NCBI RefSeq assembly: GCF_958450345.1
Contig: NC_088781.1
Coordinates: 48,161,357-48,225,356 of the forward strand
Origin: Calliphora vicina
Lineage: Eukaryota; Arthropoda; Insecta; Diptera; Calliphoridae
DNA: 64,000 bases
Reading direction: 5' to 3'
Positions 45,281 to 56,089 of the stretch are shown piece by piece. The translations under genes were made by a program, and so were the position numbers. Every line of letters starts with the position of its first letter. The first letter of the stretch is position 1. Below the pieces are notes generated by a model. That model was not told the origin of the DNA and did not search any database. It saw nothing but the letters and a program-made list of their open reading frames with translations.

Positions 45281-45720
45281 TTAGTACAAAAGCTTCCCAT
45301 GCGCTTCGGTTTAAAATTTTAGTATAAATAGCTGATGCACATATTTGCTTTTCTTTTCAATACTGCGCATGTCTGAGCAAATCGAATTTTTATTTCAACA
45401 TTAACTGTTTTGTATTTGCTTAAGTTTTGTTTAGTACAAAAATTCCCATACGCTTCGGTTTAAAGTTTTAGTATAAATAGCTGATGCACAAGCGTAAAAT
45501 TTCTGCGTTTCTTTTACATAATCGAATTTTAGACATTACTGCGCATGCCTGAGCAAAAACAATTTAAATCAACATCAATTGTTTTGTACTGCTTTGTCAA
45601 CGAAAAGACGACTATTTTTTGGACATGCGCATTAATTTGTTAGGTTGAATGAAAAATTCGTTTACAGCTTTAGTATAAATACAAGCTGTACGCAAACAGC
45701 TATATTTATATTGGTTTAGT
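45281..45720 (+). repeat. Repeated ~150-bp unit with a TATAAATA motif
   Basis: TTAGTACAAAA, CGCTTCGGTTTAAA, TTTTAGTATAAATAGCTGAT and ACTGCGCATG-CTGAGCAAA occur in order at 45281-45420 and at 45431-45590 (offset 150 bp). A third partial unit near 45668 has TTTAGTATAAATACAAGCTG. Repeated TATA-box-like motifs at fixed positions suggest LTR or TE leader promoter units, but no element is identified. Confidence 0.7.
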
Positions 45721-45770
45721 GCACCAAACTGTCAACACACAGTTGTTTAGAATCGTTTTGTTTTTGGAAA

Positions 45771-45900
45771 TAATTTGGTATCTCGGGAACTATTGAAGAT
45801 ATTGTTAGAAAATTTCACATGGTTGGAGCTGAGCTCAAAGTTGGTCACTCAAAGTTGGTCACTTCGGGTCTCAATTTTTTTTAAAATCGCCAAAAATCCA
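45771..45900. repeat. Left member of a long inverted repeat (partner 50195-50335)
   Basis: TTTGGTATCTCGGGAACTAT, AGATATTGTTA, CTCAAAGTTGGTCAC and GGGTCTCAATTTTTTT recur in inverse at 50195-50335. The CTCAAAGTTGGTCAC block reads like the border of a dipteran repeat. Confidence 0.7.
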
Positions 45901-45904
45901 TTTA

Positions 45905-46640
45905 TGAACCGAATGAGCTGAAATTTAAAATATAAATATAAATTTTTATGTTTTATGAAAAAAACGTATAAATTTTTCAAAAAGCTTTTTATATAACTAT
46001 ATAAGACTTGAAGATTGATACTTTAGTAAAATTAAATAATTTTATAAATTTTTGGGATGTCATTTACCTTAAAAACTTAAAAATTATAATATGGTGATTT
46101 TCCATGAAGAAAAATATAAAACTTGAATTAATGTAAAATTTAAACGGTTAAAGATATCATAACAAAATTTGGAACTAATATAGACTCAATTGTCCTTAAA
46201 TCAACGACATTATAATTTTTTACATTTTTATTTTCAAATACCAAAATTCCTAACCGGGGAAAAAGTGTTAAAAAAACTGTTTTTTTTTTAGAAAATTTCC
46301 TAATGTGACGTGATTTACAGTGTGATAGTAAAAATTCTTTGTAATTATTTAAGAAACATATAGGGTTATACAAATCTGCAGCTCTTTCGAGGATCGGTGC
46401 TTTGCCTTTTTAGAATTTTTTACCCACACCTAAATTTTTGTTTTTAAATTGCCCAAGTTTGGATAGGCCTGGGGAGTGTTATGATCGCTGAAGTGATCCA
46501 AATTTTAATCTACACGCTTTTGCATTAAGCTGTCTTTTCGGATAGTACAAAAATTGTATATAGTCCAGAAGAAATATTTTTTCTACAAAAGATAAAAGAT
46601 ATGGGCATATACGGCACTTTCTACATGTTCAAACTTTGGA
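45905..46640. other. A+T-rich DNA without recognised feature
   Basis: An AAATTGCCCAAGTTTGG motif near 46447 resembles AAATTGACCAAGTTTG near 50150, hinting at further decayed copies of the inverted repeat. No coding sequence supported. The minus-strand ORF at 46140-46373 is unrecognised. Confidence 0.35.
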
Positions 46641-46702
46641 TGCATTTAACTTTTTATAGTTTCACATCGTAAGGGGAGTGGAAATTTCCAATAATGGAAA
46701 TA

Positions 46703-47005
46703 ATGGCAGACTCTTTGTCACGGTCTTTTGAGGGTAATGAACCACTAGTAGAAGCAGTAGAGGTGAAATCCTTACCGACTATAGAAATTTACTCAGAATT
46801 TTTCGAATCTAAGGATTACATTGTATTAAGGGAAAAACTTTTTAAATCAGAATTACTTGATTTAAGATGATAGGAAAATATATATATACCATCGGACGGA
46901 CTTTGACAGCGGATTAGAAGACAATTTTTCGAACTGGAGACTTTTGGTCCCCGAAGGACTTCGAAAGGATTTACATATGTATGTAAATAAAACTCACAAA
47001 TGAAT
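46703..47005 (+). pseudogene. Gypsy-type pol fragment (RNase H end to integrase zinc domain)
   Basis: Frame 1 (46703-46870) begins MADSLSRSFEGNEP. The ADxLSR motif marks the RNase H to integrase junction of Gypsy-class retrotransposons. After a stop and frame change, 46872-47005 reads DFDSGLEDN and NWRLLVPEGLRKDLH, matching the stretch before the integrase HHCC zinc finger. No other pol domain or LTR was found nearby. A short dead fragment. Confidence 0.75.
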
Positions 47006-47009
47006 TTTT

Positions 47010-47225
47010 ATATCTGCCAAAAAAAAATAAGAATCACAGTCTTGCAAAAATGCCTCACAAAAAAATAACAATTATTTCTGAAAAAAAAAATTAAAATCAA
47101 AGTCTAACAAATAATTTTGTCAAAAAAAGAACAAATCAAAAACTGATAAAAATTTCTGACAAAAAAAATTAAAATCAAAGTCTGACAAATATTTCTGACA
47201 AAAAAATTTTTTCTCGACAAACTTT
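47010..47225 (+). repeat. Imperfect tandem repeat (ATTTCTGACAAAAAAA-type units)
   Basis: AAATTAAAATCAAAGTCTGA, then CAAATATTTCTGACAAAAAA, recurs about four times with drift and a period of roughly 40-80 bp. Low-complexity minisatellite. Confidence 0.7.
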
Positions 47226-47284
47226 AAAACTCATACTATGTCGAGCAGGGCTTAGAGTCGGGAAATAGTTCCAAGTATCACATG

Positions 47285-47680
47285 AATGACATATCGCTCA
47301 TTTGCTGCAACAATTTCATAATTCAAAAAAAGTCGTTTCGAGACAAACGGCTTTGAATGTTTTATGACATTTTACAATGTCTTAAATAAATTTTCAACAA
47401 GTCAAGCGATTTCCGAAATATAAATAGTAGATGTTAATATCTTTCTAATCTGTATTTAACCCAAATTTTTACTTATCAAATATACGAGAAAACTTGAATT
47501 TAAATTTTGATGTTTACAACGAAAAAACACTCTCACACAAAAAATAATTGACTTTTTTTTAAAACTGATAAGACTAAAACTAAAGAACGGCGCATATTTT
47601 GTATTACTCAGTTCAAAATACCCGGATTTTGAGTTATGACGTTGTTGCAGCAAATGAGCGATATTGTGAACGGTTATTTT
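47285..47680. mobile_element. Possible 0.4-kb inverted-repeat element
   Basis: ATATCGCTCATTTGCTGCAA at 47291, with the following CAA-TTCATAA-TCAAAA, is matched in inverse by TATGACGTTGTTGCAGCAAA and TGAGCGATAT at 47634-47667. Arms are about 40 bp. The interior A+T-rich ORF is not recognised. Element ends are not fixed. Confidence 0.55.
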
Positions 47681-47684
47681 AAAC

Positions 47685-48236
47685 ACCTCATTAGAATTTG
47701 AAATTTAACCCTTATTCAGCAGTAAGTTTGCGGTGTCCCTTAACTAAATTCTCTTTTGTGATGGGTGATATTCCGATTATTCAAAAACTCAGAACTTTAC
47801 TAGATTTTTTTTACCATCACCTCTAATCTATTACCTTTTTCCTCCCTATACTAGCTGAATATATTATACTTGGTAAAAGCGACTATTTCTAACTTTTCTA
47901 CTATCCTGCACACAAATTCTATCTTAAATTGATGTGACGTTACCTCCCCTTAATAGGTATCACAGCCTACGCCCATTTCCCTGAGCTAAGACCGATGCAT
48001 CGCTAGGTGGGCAGACCGGTGATAGTCTGGGGCAGGTCAGTTGTTCGTTACAAAACTCACATTGCTTTGTTTACTTCCCAGCGGGAAAAAATGATAGGAC
48101 TTCAGTTTGTAGGCCTTATAAAAGGCATACTTACACATTCTAAAAGATCCGATACTCATTCCACTGTGCCAGCTCTTAGAATTTGAATACCTCGTAGCCC
48201 TATGAATTCACTTCTAAAAATAAGTTGTTAAATAAA
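47685..48236. other. Short unique stretch, no gene seen
   Basis: 47930-48060 is less A+T-rich (ATGCATCGCTAGGTGGGCAG, CGGTGATAGTCTGGGGCAGG) with no recognised structure. Possibly the end of an unidentified repeat. Confidence 0.3.
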
Positions 48237-48940
48237 ACAGGTAAGAAAGTATGGTCGGTCAAGCCCGACCATATAATACCACGTAAATGAGTAAAAATAT
48301 TTTTCTTTTAAAATATCAATAATTTATATTCGTGAGTGATTTTTGGAAGTTGGCCTTATATGGGAGCTATGACCAATTATGGACCGATCACCATAAAATT
48401 ATGTCGTGCGATTTATGTCTATATGAAAGTTATTTATGTTGAATTTTGTGTATATACCAATATTTTTAAGTGATTTAAGCACGTTAAAGTGATTTTCGGA
48501 AGGGGGTCTATATGGGAACTATGACTAATTATGAACCGATCGTAACAAAATTTGGTGACATGAATTCTGTATAGCGAAATTTGTGTAGATACATATATAA
48601 ATTAAACACGTATGACTGATAAAGTCAATTTCGAGAGGACATTTGTATGGGGGCTAGGTGAACTAATGGACCGATTTCAGCTACTTTCAATATGCTTCGT
48701 CCTTGGGCCGAAAAAATTAGTTGTACCAAATTTTATCGAAATATCTTCAAAATCTGCGCACAAAGATTACATGGACAGCCAGCAAACCAGCCAGACGGAC
48801 GGACGGACATCGTTTAATCGACGCAGAAAGTGATTCTAAGTCGATCGGTATACTTTAATGTTAGACCAATATTTTTGGGCGTTACACATATCTGCACAAA
48901 CGCATTATACCCTCCCCATTATGGTGGTGTAGGGTATAAA
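48237..48940 (-). mobile_element. INE-1-like element, subfamily A copy 3
   Basis: Left end CAGGTAAGAAAGTATGGTCG with hairpin partner CCCGACCATA. Internal TATGGGAGCTATGACC modules. Core CAGACGGACGGACGGACATC followed by ATCGACGCAGAAAGTGATTC. Right end TACCCTCCCCATTATGGTGG then TGTAGGGTATAAA. About 700 bp and one of the most complete copies here. Confidence 0.8.
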
Positions 48941-49238
48941 TAGTCTATATAAAAAAATAAAATACTCCGCGTCTCATTGATTAATTCTGTTTACAATTTA
49001 TTTGCCCTTCCTAAACAGCCCAGCCTTGGCAAGCAATGACACGCCGTGTAAAATTAAAATGATTTTACAATGCGGCTAGAGGTCCTTGTATCTGAGAATG
49101 AGGTTTTTAGGAAGGTATATTTACTGCATCTTTTTGCCGCTGGATTTTTAGCTTTAGTTTTGTAATTTTTTCTTTGTTTTCAAATACTGAAATTTCTTTT
49201 TTAAAAAAGTGCCCACTTTGACGTTAATTATATAGGTA

Positions 49239-50034
49239 AACAAGTAAGAAAGTATGGTCGGTCAAGCCCGACCATACTTTTAAAAAAGCTACACTAAGTA
49301 AAAAAGCAAAAACATTTTTCTTTTAAAATTTCAATAATTTATATTTTTGAGTGCGATATTTTTAAGCGATTTATGCACATTAAAGTGATTTCCGGAAGCG
49401 TGTCTATATGGGAGCTATGACTAATTATGGACCGATCGTAACAAAATTTGGTGACATGAATTTTGTATATATAAAATTTATTTGGAGCGCAATTTGTGGA
49501 TTACAAATGTCCTTCCAATTTCGGAAGGACATTTGTATGGGGTCTAGGTGAAATAATGGCCAGTTTCAATGGGCTTGGTCCTTTGGCCAAATTTGATCGA
49601 AATATATTCAAAATTGCGACCTGTACTCTGCGCACAAGGTTTACATGGACAGGACAGGCTTGGTCCTTGGGCCAAATTTGATCGAAATATCTTCCAAATT
49701 GCGACCTGTACTCTGCGTAAGGTTTACAGGGACAGCCAGCCAGCCAACCAGCCAACCAGACGGACGGACGGATATCGTTTAATCGACTCAGAAAGTGATT
49801 CTAAGTCGATCGGTAAGGTCTTATGAACAGCGAGGTTTACATGGACAGCCAGCCAGCCAGCCAGCCAGCCAGCCAACCAGACGGACGGACGGATATCGTT
49901 TAATCTACTCAGAAAGTGATTCTAAGTCGTTCGGTATAGTTTAAGGTGGGTGTTAGACTAATATTTTTGGGCATTACAAACATCTGCACAAACGCATAAT
50001 ACCCTCCCCACTATGGTGGTGTAGGGTATAAAAA
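49239..50034 (-). mobile_element. INE-1-like element, subfamily A copy 4, core expanded
   Basis: Left hairpin and right TGTAGGGTATAAA terminus are intact. The interior between 49560 and 49930 is duplicated: the GGTCCTTGGGCCAAATTTGA/TGCGACCTGTACTCTGCG block appears twice, and the GGACAGCCAGCC...GACGGACGGACGG core plus its ATCG-ACTCAGAAAGTGATTC tail twice, with a (CAGC)n run at 49846-49875. The 5' module (TGGGCCTTATATGGG) is deleted. Confidence 0.8.
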
Positions 50035-50194
50035 GCGTTGTATGTATTTAAATGATATATACTTAAGGTTGTGGAAATGTGGAGCTTTATCGAATATTTA
50101 TATTTTTGATTTACGTTTTTATAATGTTTTATTCAAACCTATATTTTTTTTAAATTGACCAAGTTTGCATTAAGTGCATTAAGTTTTTAAAAAA

Positions 50195-50335
50195 TTTAGA
50201 CCTGAGGTGACCAACTTTGAGATGCCACGTACTGGTCTTCATGACATGAAGCTGAACAACTCGAAAATAACTCATCTACAACAAAGTTAATTTTCTTAAC
50301 AATATCTGCAATAGTTCTCGAGATACCGAATAATT
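50195..50335. repeat. Right member of the long inverted repeat
   Basis: Inverse of 45771-45900: GACCTGAGGTGACCAACTTT, TGAG, AACAATATCTGCAATAGTTC and TCGAGATACCGAATAATTTA. If the two mark one element it spans ~4.6 kb and includes Gypsy and INE-like insertions. Confidence 0.7.
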
Positions 50336-50339
50336 TAAA

Positions 50340-51687
50340 AAAAAACAAGTAAGAGTACTATATTCGGCCGTGCCGAATCTTAAATACCCTCTACCTAAAT
50401 ATGATGGTATAACAACTGAAATATTTTAACAATTGTTAGATAGACTAGTTTACGCAGAAGATATTTTATTTCAAATGTACAGAAAAATTTATCTAATTCA
50501 GCAATTTGCAATTGAAATTCCTATTAGAACGCATGAAATTTAACAATTTATATATATAATAATTAGTTAATACGTTTGGATCAACATTTTTCCGTGTTAA
50601 CCTCAAGTGAAGAAACAGAGTATAAAAAAGGATATACAAATTACTGGATACAAATTACTGATCGGTGTAAAATTTTGGTTCAGTACAGATTATTTTGGAT
50701 ATTTGTGTAGGTTAATGTGTTTTTCTGAAGTGGTTCTTATATGGAGGTTATGACCAATTATGGGCCTATCATCATAATTACATCGATTTCTGTATATATT
50801 GAATAAATTTGTTTCGAATTTCAACCTGATAACTATATTTGTAAGAAATTTATAAGGATTTTAGTGATTTTCTGCATACAATTTAGTACAGTGATGCATA
50901 CAATTTAGTACAATGATTTCTATGTATATTAGTATTATTTTTGTAGAATTTTAGAATGATAAAGATATTTATAAGAGATTTATGAGTAATTAACTGATTT
51001 TCGGAAGTGGACTTTATATGGGAGCTATGGCCAAATATGGACCGATATTCACAAAATCCTGTAGTATGATTTCTAAATATAAATTATGGATCTATGTAAA
51101 ATTTTGTTTTGATATTGATATTTTTTAAATATTTATGTAGGTTAATGTGTTTTTCGGAAGTGGTCCTTATATGGGAGCTATAACCAATTATTGGTCGATC
51201 TTCATAGAATTAGGTATAGCGATTTTGGTATATATGGGGACTATTTATGACGAATTTGAACTTAATAGCGACATTTATAAGACATTTATGCTTATTTAAG
51301 TGATTTTCGGAAATGAACTTTATATGGGGGCTACGGTCAAATATTGGCCGATCCACAATATAACCATATTTCGGGAAGAAATTTGTATGGGGGCTAGGAG
51401 AAATCATGGACCGATTCTTAAAATTTTCGTCAGAGTTAGTCCTTTTGACATAGAAATGACGTGTGTGCAATTTTATGGTATTATCTGCAATATAATTGCA
51501 CAAATAACAAAAACTATTTTAAAATTATCATTTTTTTTTAGGTTGTTTCACATTTTGGTTCATAACTTTGGTTCCACTGAACCGATATTCCTGATTTTCA
51601 ATACCAAACGGCTTAGGAGAACAATAAACATTTCTCTTGCAAGTTTACCAATTTTGTTTGTCTATTTTGGACGTGAGCGTATTTTAC

Positions 51688-51729
<42 letters not shown>

Positions 51730-51880
51730 GGACATGGCTCAATCGACTTAGAATTTCACAAGGATCTCTAATATATATATACTTTGTTGGGTCTCAGATG
51801 AATATTTCTCAATGTTACACACGGAATGACAAACTTATATACACCCTCATTCACCACTTATGGTGGTGGAGGGTATAAAA
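50340..51880 (-). mobile_element. INE-1-like element, subfamily B, 1.5 kb
   Basis: Left end AAAACAAGTAAGAGTACTAT with hairpin TTCGGCCGTGCCGAA. Right end CACCACTTATGGTGG then TGGAGGGTATAAAA. At least four internal modules with TATATGGGAGCTAT and AATTATGG/AATATGG-CCGAT repeat between 50720 and 51340. A (GACA)n core at 51690-51728 is followed by GACGGACATGG-TCAATCGACT. Twice the length of subfamily A, mostly through module duplication. The 192-codon ORF at 51300-51878 reads through repeat modules into the GACA core and is unlikely to be a real protein. Confidence 0.72.
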
Positions 51881-51884
51881 ACGT

Positions 51885-53330
51885 TTCTAAAACCCTTAAC
51901 GCAAGTATATTTTTTGCCAAAAATATGCATGTAATATCGGTTGCACCCTTATATCACATAACATTTTTATTCTAAATATCCATTGCATTCGTCCCATCAT
52001 ACATACAAAAAATACATATTTGCGAAAAAAAAATGCACTTAAGCTGACACAGCGATCAATAAATATCATCATTTTATTTCATATCTTTCGCCTTCAACAC
52101 TATCGAAATTTAATGATTTTGTTGCATCATAAATTTGTTTAAGGGAAATTTGTTGTTACATGACACAACGAGTACATTTTTTTTAATAACATTTTTCTTA
52201 AACACGAAATCCCAAAACCATTAAATATACTACTGGAACTATGTTTTAGCCCAAAAATGATGTGGTAGTGGAGATGACTGCCTGCTGCCTGGTGGTAGGT
52301 ACGGTTTGGGTATTTGGCTTAAGTTTATATTTGAATTTGTGTTGTGTTTGTGTTGCTCTTGTTGCCGTGTTACCCGTTGACTCAGTCAGTCAGCCCAGTC
52401 ACTCACAGCTTAACAATGCGGTTTATGGTTTAGGCAGCGCAAAATTTTATAAAATTGCTTTGAAGTGGTATGCGGTTTTTGCATTAAACACACACAAACT
52501 CATACGTACCCATGGTAAGCTAGGGTTTTTTACTCACAAACACTAAGAGGTTTTTGGGATGGGAAATAAATGACAACCATGGTTACATATTCATAAAAAT
52601 ATACATACATTTACACTTGGTTCCTGACACAATACATAGACACTTGATAGTTATGCAAAGTTTGGTGTGCAAGTGTATGAAGATGTGATGAACGCAGCAC
52701 AGATACAGGACGAAGGAGAAAAATATTTAACAAACATGGAAAACACAAAAAGTGCACAACCACTGGTTATAAAAATGGGATGCACTGGGTGTTGGCAAGT
52801 GAATGGCGAACACAAAGTGCAAATGTCATTTCGCAATGGGACTTCTCTCCTCTAGAACCCACTAAACACAAACTCAAAAATTATTATGAAAATAGAAAAT
52901 GACAGCACAAAATGACAAGCTAAAAGGGACAGTTTTCCTAAAATATTAAATTAAGATAAAATAAATTTGTTCATAAATGAAAAAAAGTCTTTGTTTTTTT
53001 ATTGCTAAAGAGGACGTAAATAAGGATGTTGTGGATAAGCAAAGGGTTTAAACCGCTGTCGGTAAGTATTTGAAAGTAGGTTAATTGCAGTTTTATAATG
53101 CGAAATAGTAATGCAATGGAAGTTATTTTAAAGTGTTTAGTTGAACTAACCACTAGCTGGGAAAGAATTTTGAGTATTTGATCAACTATTTGATCTCCTA
53201 TGACCAAAATTTCTATTAAACTAATTCATCTTGTTTAGTATTTCACGATCTTTCAGTATAAAAGTTATTTAAGCACTTGTTATACATGAGAAACAAATGT
53301 TATACATGAGAAAGATGTAAAAACTTGTTC
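51885..53330. other. Unique-looking intron-like DNA; two weak ORFs
   Basis: 52262-52546 (plus, 94 codons) starts with a hydrophobic stretch and lies in a less A+T-rich patch. 52667-52855 (plus, 62 codons) has balanced composition. Neither resembles a family I know. No splice or promoter signal confirms them. No TE terminus recognised. Confidence 0.3.
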
Positions 53331-53334
53331 AAAT

Positions 53335-53635
53335 TTTTAGCCTTTTTTTGAAACATTGTTAACTATGACCATTTCGCAACTTTCTGGCAACATATGGAAT
53401 TAGAGCCAAAAGAACTGCATGCTCATCGGATACACGGTTCTAAAGTGAAGCGTATCTCAGAGAGAGCGTTTTGCATCGATCGAAACAAATAGTAGTAGGT
53501 TTGGATACGCTCACTGTAAACGAATCAGTTGTGTTCAGTACTGTTTGATGGTCTGGTCAGATAATAGAAAGGACCCTTTTGGTCCCACCAAATACAGAAC
53601 ATTAACTTAGCGCCATGGCTTTGGGTAGATTATAC
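53335..53635 (-). mobile_element. mariner 3'-part fragment
   Basis: GAAACATTGTTAACTATGAC, TATCTCAGAGAGAGCGTTTT, GCATCGATCGAAA, TGATGGTCTGGTCAG and CCAAATACAGAACATTAACT follow the order in the mariners at 8.7 and 15.9 kb (C-terminal half, minus strand). The homology stops abruptly at about 53630. No terminal repeat and no open frame. Confidence 0.75.
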
Positions 53636-53989
53636 TATTGGACTAACAACAAATGTATATTTAAACACAAAAATAATTGTTTAAAAATCATGATTGACTT
53701 CAAAGTATTTTATAAATTTTTAATAGCAAGGAGACCAGATCCGTTCAAAGAACGCCTATTTTATATGTAAAATTCATTAATTTATTTTATATGTAAATTA
53801 TAGCCAAAAAACTATAAAATCCCATTTTTGGGATTTTTCAACACTTTTTTGGGAATTGTGGGATTGCTGATTACAAATTTCAAAATTGGTTTTACTTTTT
53901 CATTTTCAATAAAATAATCTATATCATTGTAAAATTTCATTAAAAAATATTTAGATATAAAAATTTAATTTCAATTTGAAGCTTAATAA

Positions 53990-54254
53990 GTCCCGGTCCA
54001 CACTGTGAAACATTTGCTGCAAAACATTTGAGTTTGTTTATGAAAGGGGAAAGAGGAATGAAAAAGGTAACTTTATTTCATGTACATGATGTTTTTGTTG
54101 AGTATGTCATCCACATTTATTCGTTCGTATACTTTCTGTACAGAAATGTCAAAAACTGAAAAGCAAAAACTTCACTGTGTGGACACGAATGCAGTTTCAA
54201 AACAGAATTTAAAAATGTTTTGCAGCAAATGTTTCACAGTGTGGACCGGGGGAC
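53990..54254. mobile_element. 265-bp MITE, TAA target (PIF/Harbinger-like)
   Basis: GTCCC..GGTCCACACTGTGAAACA, then TTTGCTGCAAAACATTT, is repeated in inverse at the right end with only a two-base indel, ending in GTGGACC-GGGGGAC. TAA occurs on both sides (53987-53989, 54255-54257). A three-base TAA target and G-rich ends fit PIF/Harbinger MITEs. The small ORF inside (54080-54298) is incidental. Confidence 0.87.
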
Positions 54255-54321
54255 TAAAAAGCATTTTTTGTCATATTTTTCAAAAAAGTATTCCATGAAT
54301 TTTTTAATTGGCAAAAGTTAT

Positions 54322-55990
54322 ATATATCGACGGCATTTATCCAAAATGGTTTATCTGCAAAACCCTGATTGTTCAGGAGAAGCAAAAAACTGTTTCATTC
54401 CCTATCTAGTGAGTATTTAACAAATCGATATTCTACAATATGATTGATAGGCTTCTACTAATTCCCTAAAATATAAATTATAAAATAAAACCCGTTATAC
54501 GCATTTTTACGGTAGATAAACTATTTTGTCTTAGAAAATGTTCGATTTTGTTTGAAATTAAATATAATAGAAGAAGACACTTATTACTTAACCAAGTAAT
54601 TATCTGAATGTTTAATGTTAGGATTTTTATTAATATTTATTAAATAAATTACATTTATTTTGAATGAAGAATATCATAGAATGATATTCATTACTTATCA
54701 CAGATTTTAATTACTGTAGATGCTTTCATTTACTGGTGGATATTGGAAGATATTCTTGATGAAGTGATTGTGGATCTATCAGGCCTGTCACAGAATTCCA
54801 TTCCAATCGGAAGTGTAATTAATTCCGCATTTTGCTTCTTCAGAAACAGTAAAACGAAAATTTCTTTCGGAATGAAACCAGTTTCAGTTTTCAAAGTGGA
54901 ATTCATATTTCTTTGTATTTATTTATTTTTCTAAAATTATTAATCAATTTCTGTACCAAAACTTCACTTTTCTTTTAATATTAAAAACGTTGTCAAACTA
55001 AAATCATAAATACAGAATTATTAAATATTTTTTGAATTAATAAGTTACACGGAATCTGTAGAACCTAAAACGAAATCGATAGGAATACATACTACGGAAT
55101 TGAAACATTTCCGAATAAAATGTGTGACAGGCCTGTATATATCCTGGATATTTTTTCATTCGTATTGGAAGATCTTTGTACTCATCATTAAAACTGACTT
55201 TGTATTTTACGTAGGACGAATTCTGGAAAAGCGTATAATATTTTCATCGATGACGTTTTTGAAAAAATTGTATTCTAAGTATTTGGTATCAAATGGTTTG
55301 CTTATTTTTTTGGCACCTACTATTACACTTTTCCGCGCTCTTTCATTATATTGATATAATCATGAGCTATATATATAGATTGGTCCTTCAAAATTTTTGC
55401 ATATGCACTGTCACATTTCATCTGAGTGTGTCCCTTTTCCAGATATTTTTGCTCAATAAATTTTTTGGTTTTATATTCAAAAGAGTCAAAATGATTCCGA
55501 TTAACCTTTAGGCTGTATATCTTAAGATGAAATTTGAGAACAAAAATGTTGCCATATGTATTTACATATTATATAAACACTATGTTAACTTATAATATTT
55601 TTGGCTAAAGTAATAAACTCACATCCCAATTATCGAACTTTTTTTTCCTTAAACTGTGTGAAGATAGAAACATTTTGAAAACATATTTAAATCAGCGTAT
55701 TAATATTCATTAGAAAAGTTGAATACGCTTGAAAATAATTACGTTCTTACAGATTTTTAATATACGACAGCTATGAAATTCTCGCAAATACATTGTAGAT
55801 AAACCATTTTGCCTTCAAAAAATTGTGTGTATGTAGATAAACTAAACAAAAAATGTGAATAAGTCGCAAACAAATCAACATTTTGATCAGAAATTCATAC
55901 CATAGGGGAATAGTTTGGCATCAAAAACTCATTTTTACCATATCTGCAGATAAACCATTTTGGATAAATGCCGTCGATATATTTTTGAAA
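54322..55990. mobile_element. 1.67-kb inverted-repeat element, superfamily unknown
   Basis: ATATATCGACGGCATTTATC, then CAAAATGGTTTATCTGCA, at the left is matched in inverse at 55943-55990 over about 40 bp. AGATAAACYATTTTG motifs recur at 54513 and 55797 as well as in the ends, like transposase-binding subterminal repeats. No transposase motif in ORFs 54743-54934, 55100-55354 or 55293-55511. A MITE (54780-55135) is nested inside. Exact ends and target duplication not fixed. Confidence 0.65.
54780..55135. mobile_element. 356-bp MITE nested in the 1.67-kb element
   Basis: CAGGCCTGTCACAGAATTCC at the left and its approximate inverse at the right (GGAATTGAAACATTTCCG to GTGTGACAGGCCTG). The outer 13 bases are perfect. 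Target duplication unclear. Confidence 0.72.
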
Positions 55991-56089
55991 AATAGACAAA
56001 ATTAGAATTAGATGTAACATGTCTACCTTATGTTTTTGCGTGGCAAATTAATTAAGGAAAACTTAACAACTCGCAGCTAATACAAGGGT

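Noticed and set aside
44960..45300. Three overlapping minus-strand ORFs (88-99 codons) rich in Phe-Val-Cys-Leu
   Set aside because: They are translations of the (AAAC)n microsatellite in three frames. Any stop-free tetranucleotide repeat gives this.
52262..52855. Plus-strand ORFs of 94 and 62 codons as small secreted or host proteins
   Set aside because: A hydrophobic N-terminus alone is weak evidence in A+T-rich DNA. No promoter, splice or homology support.
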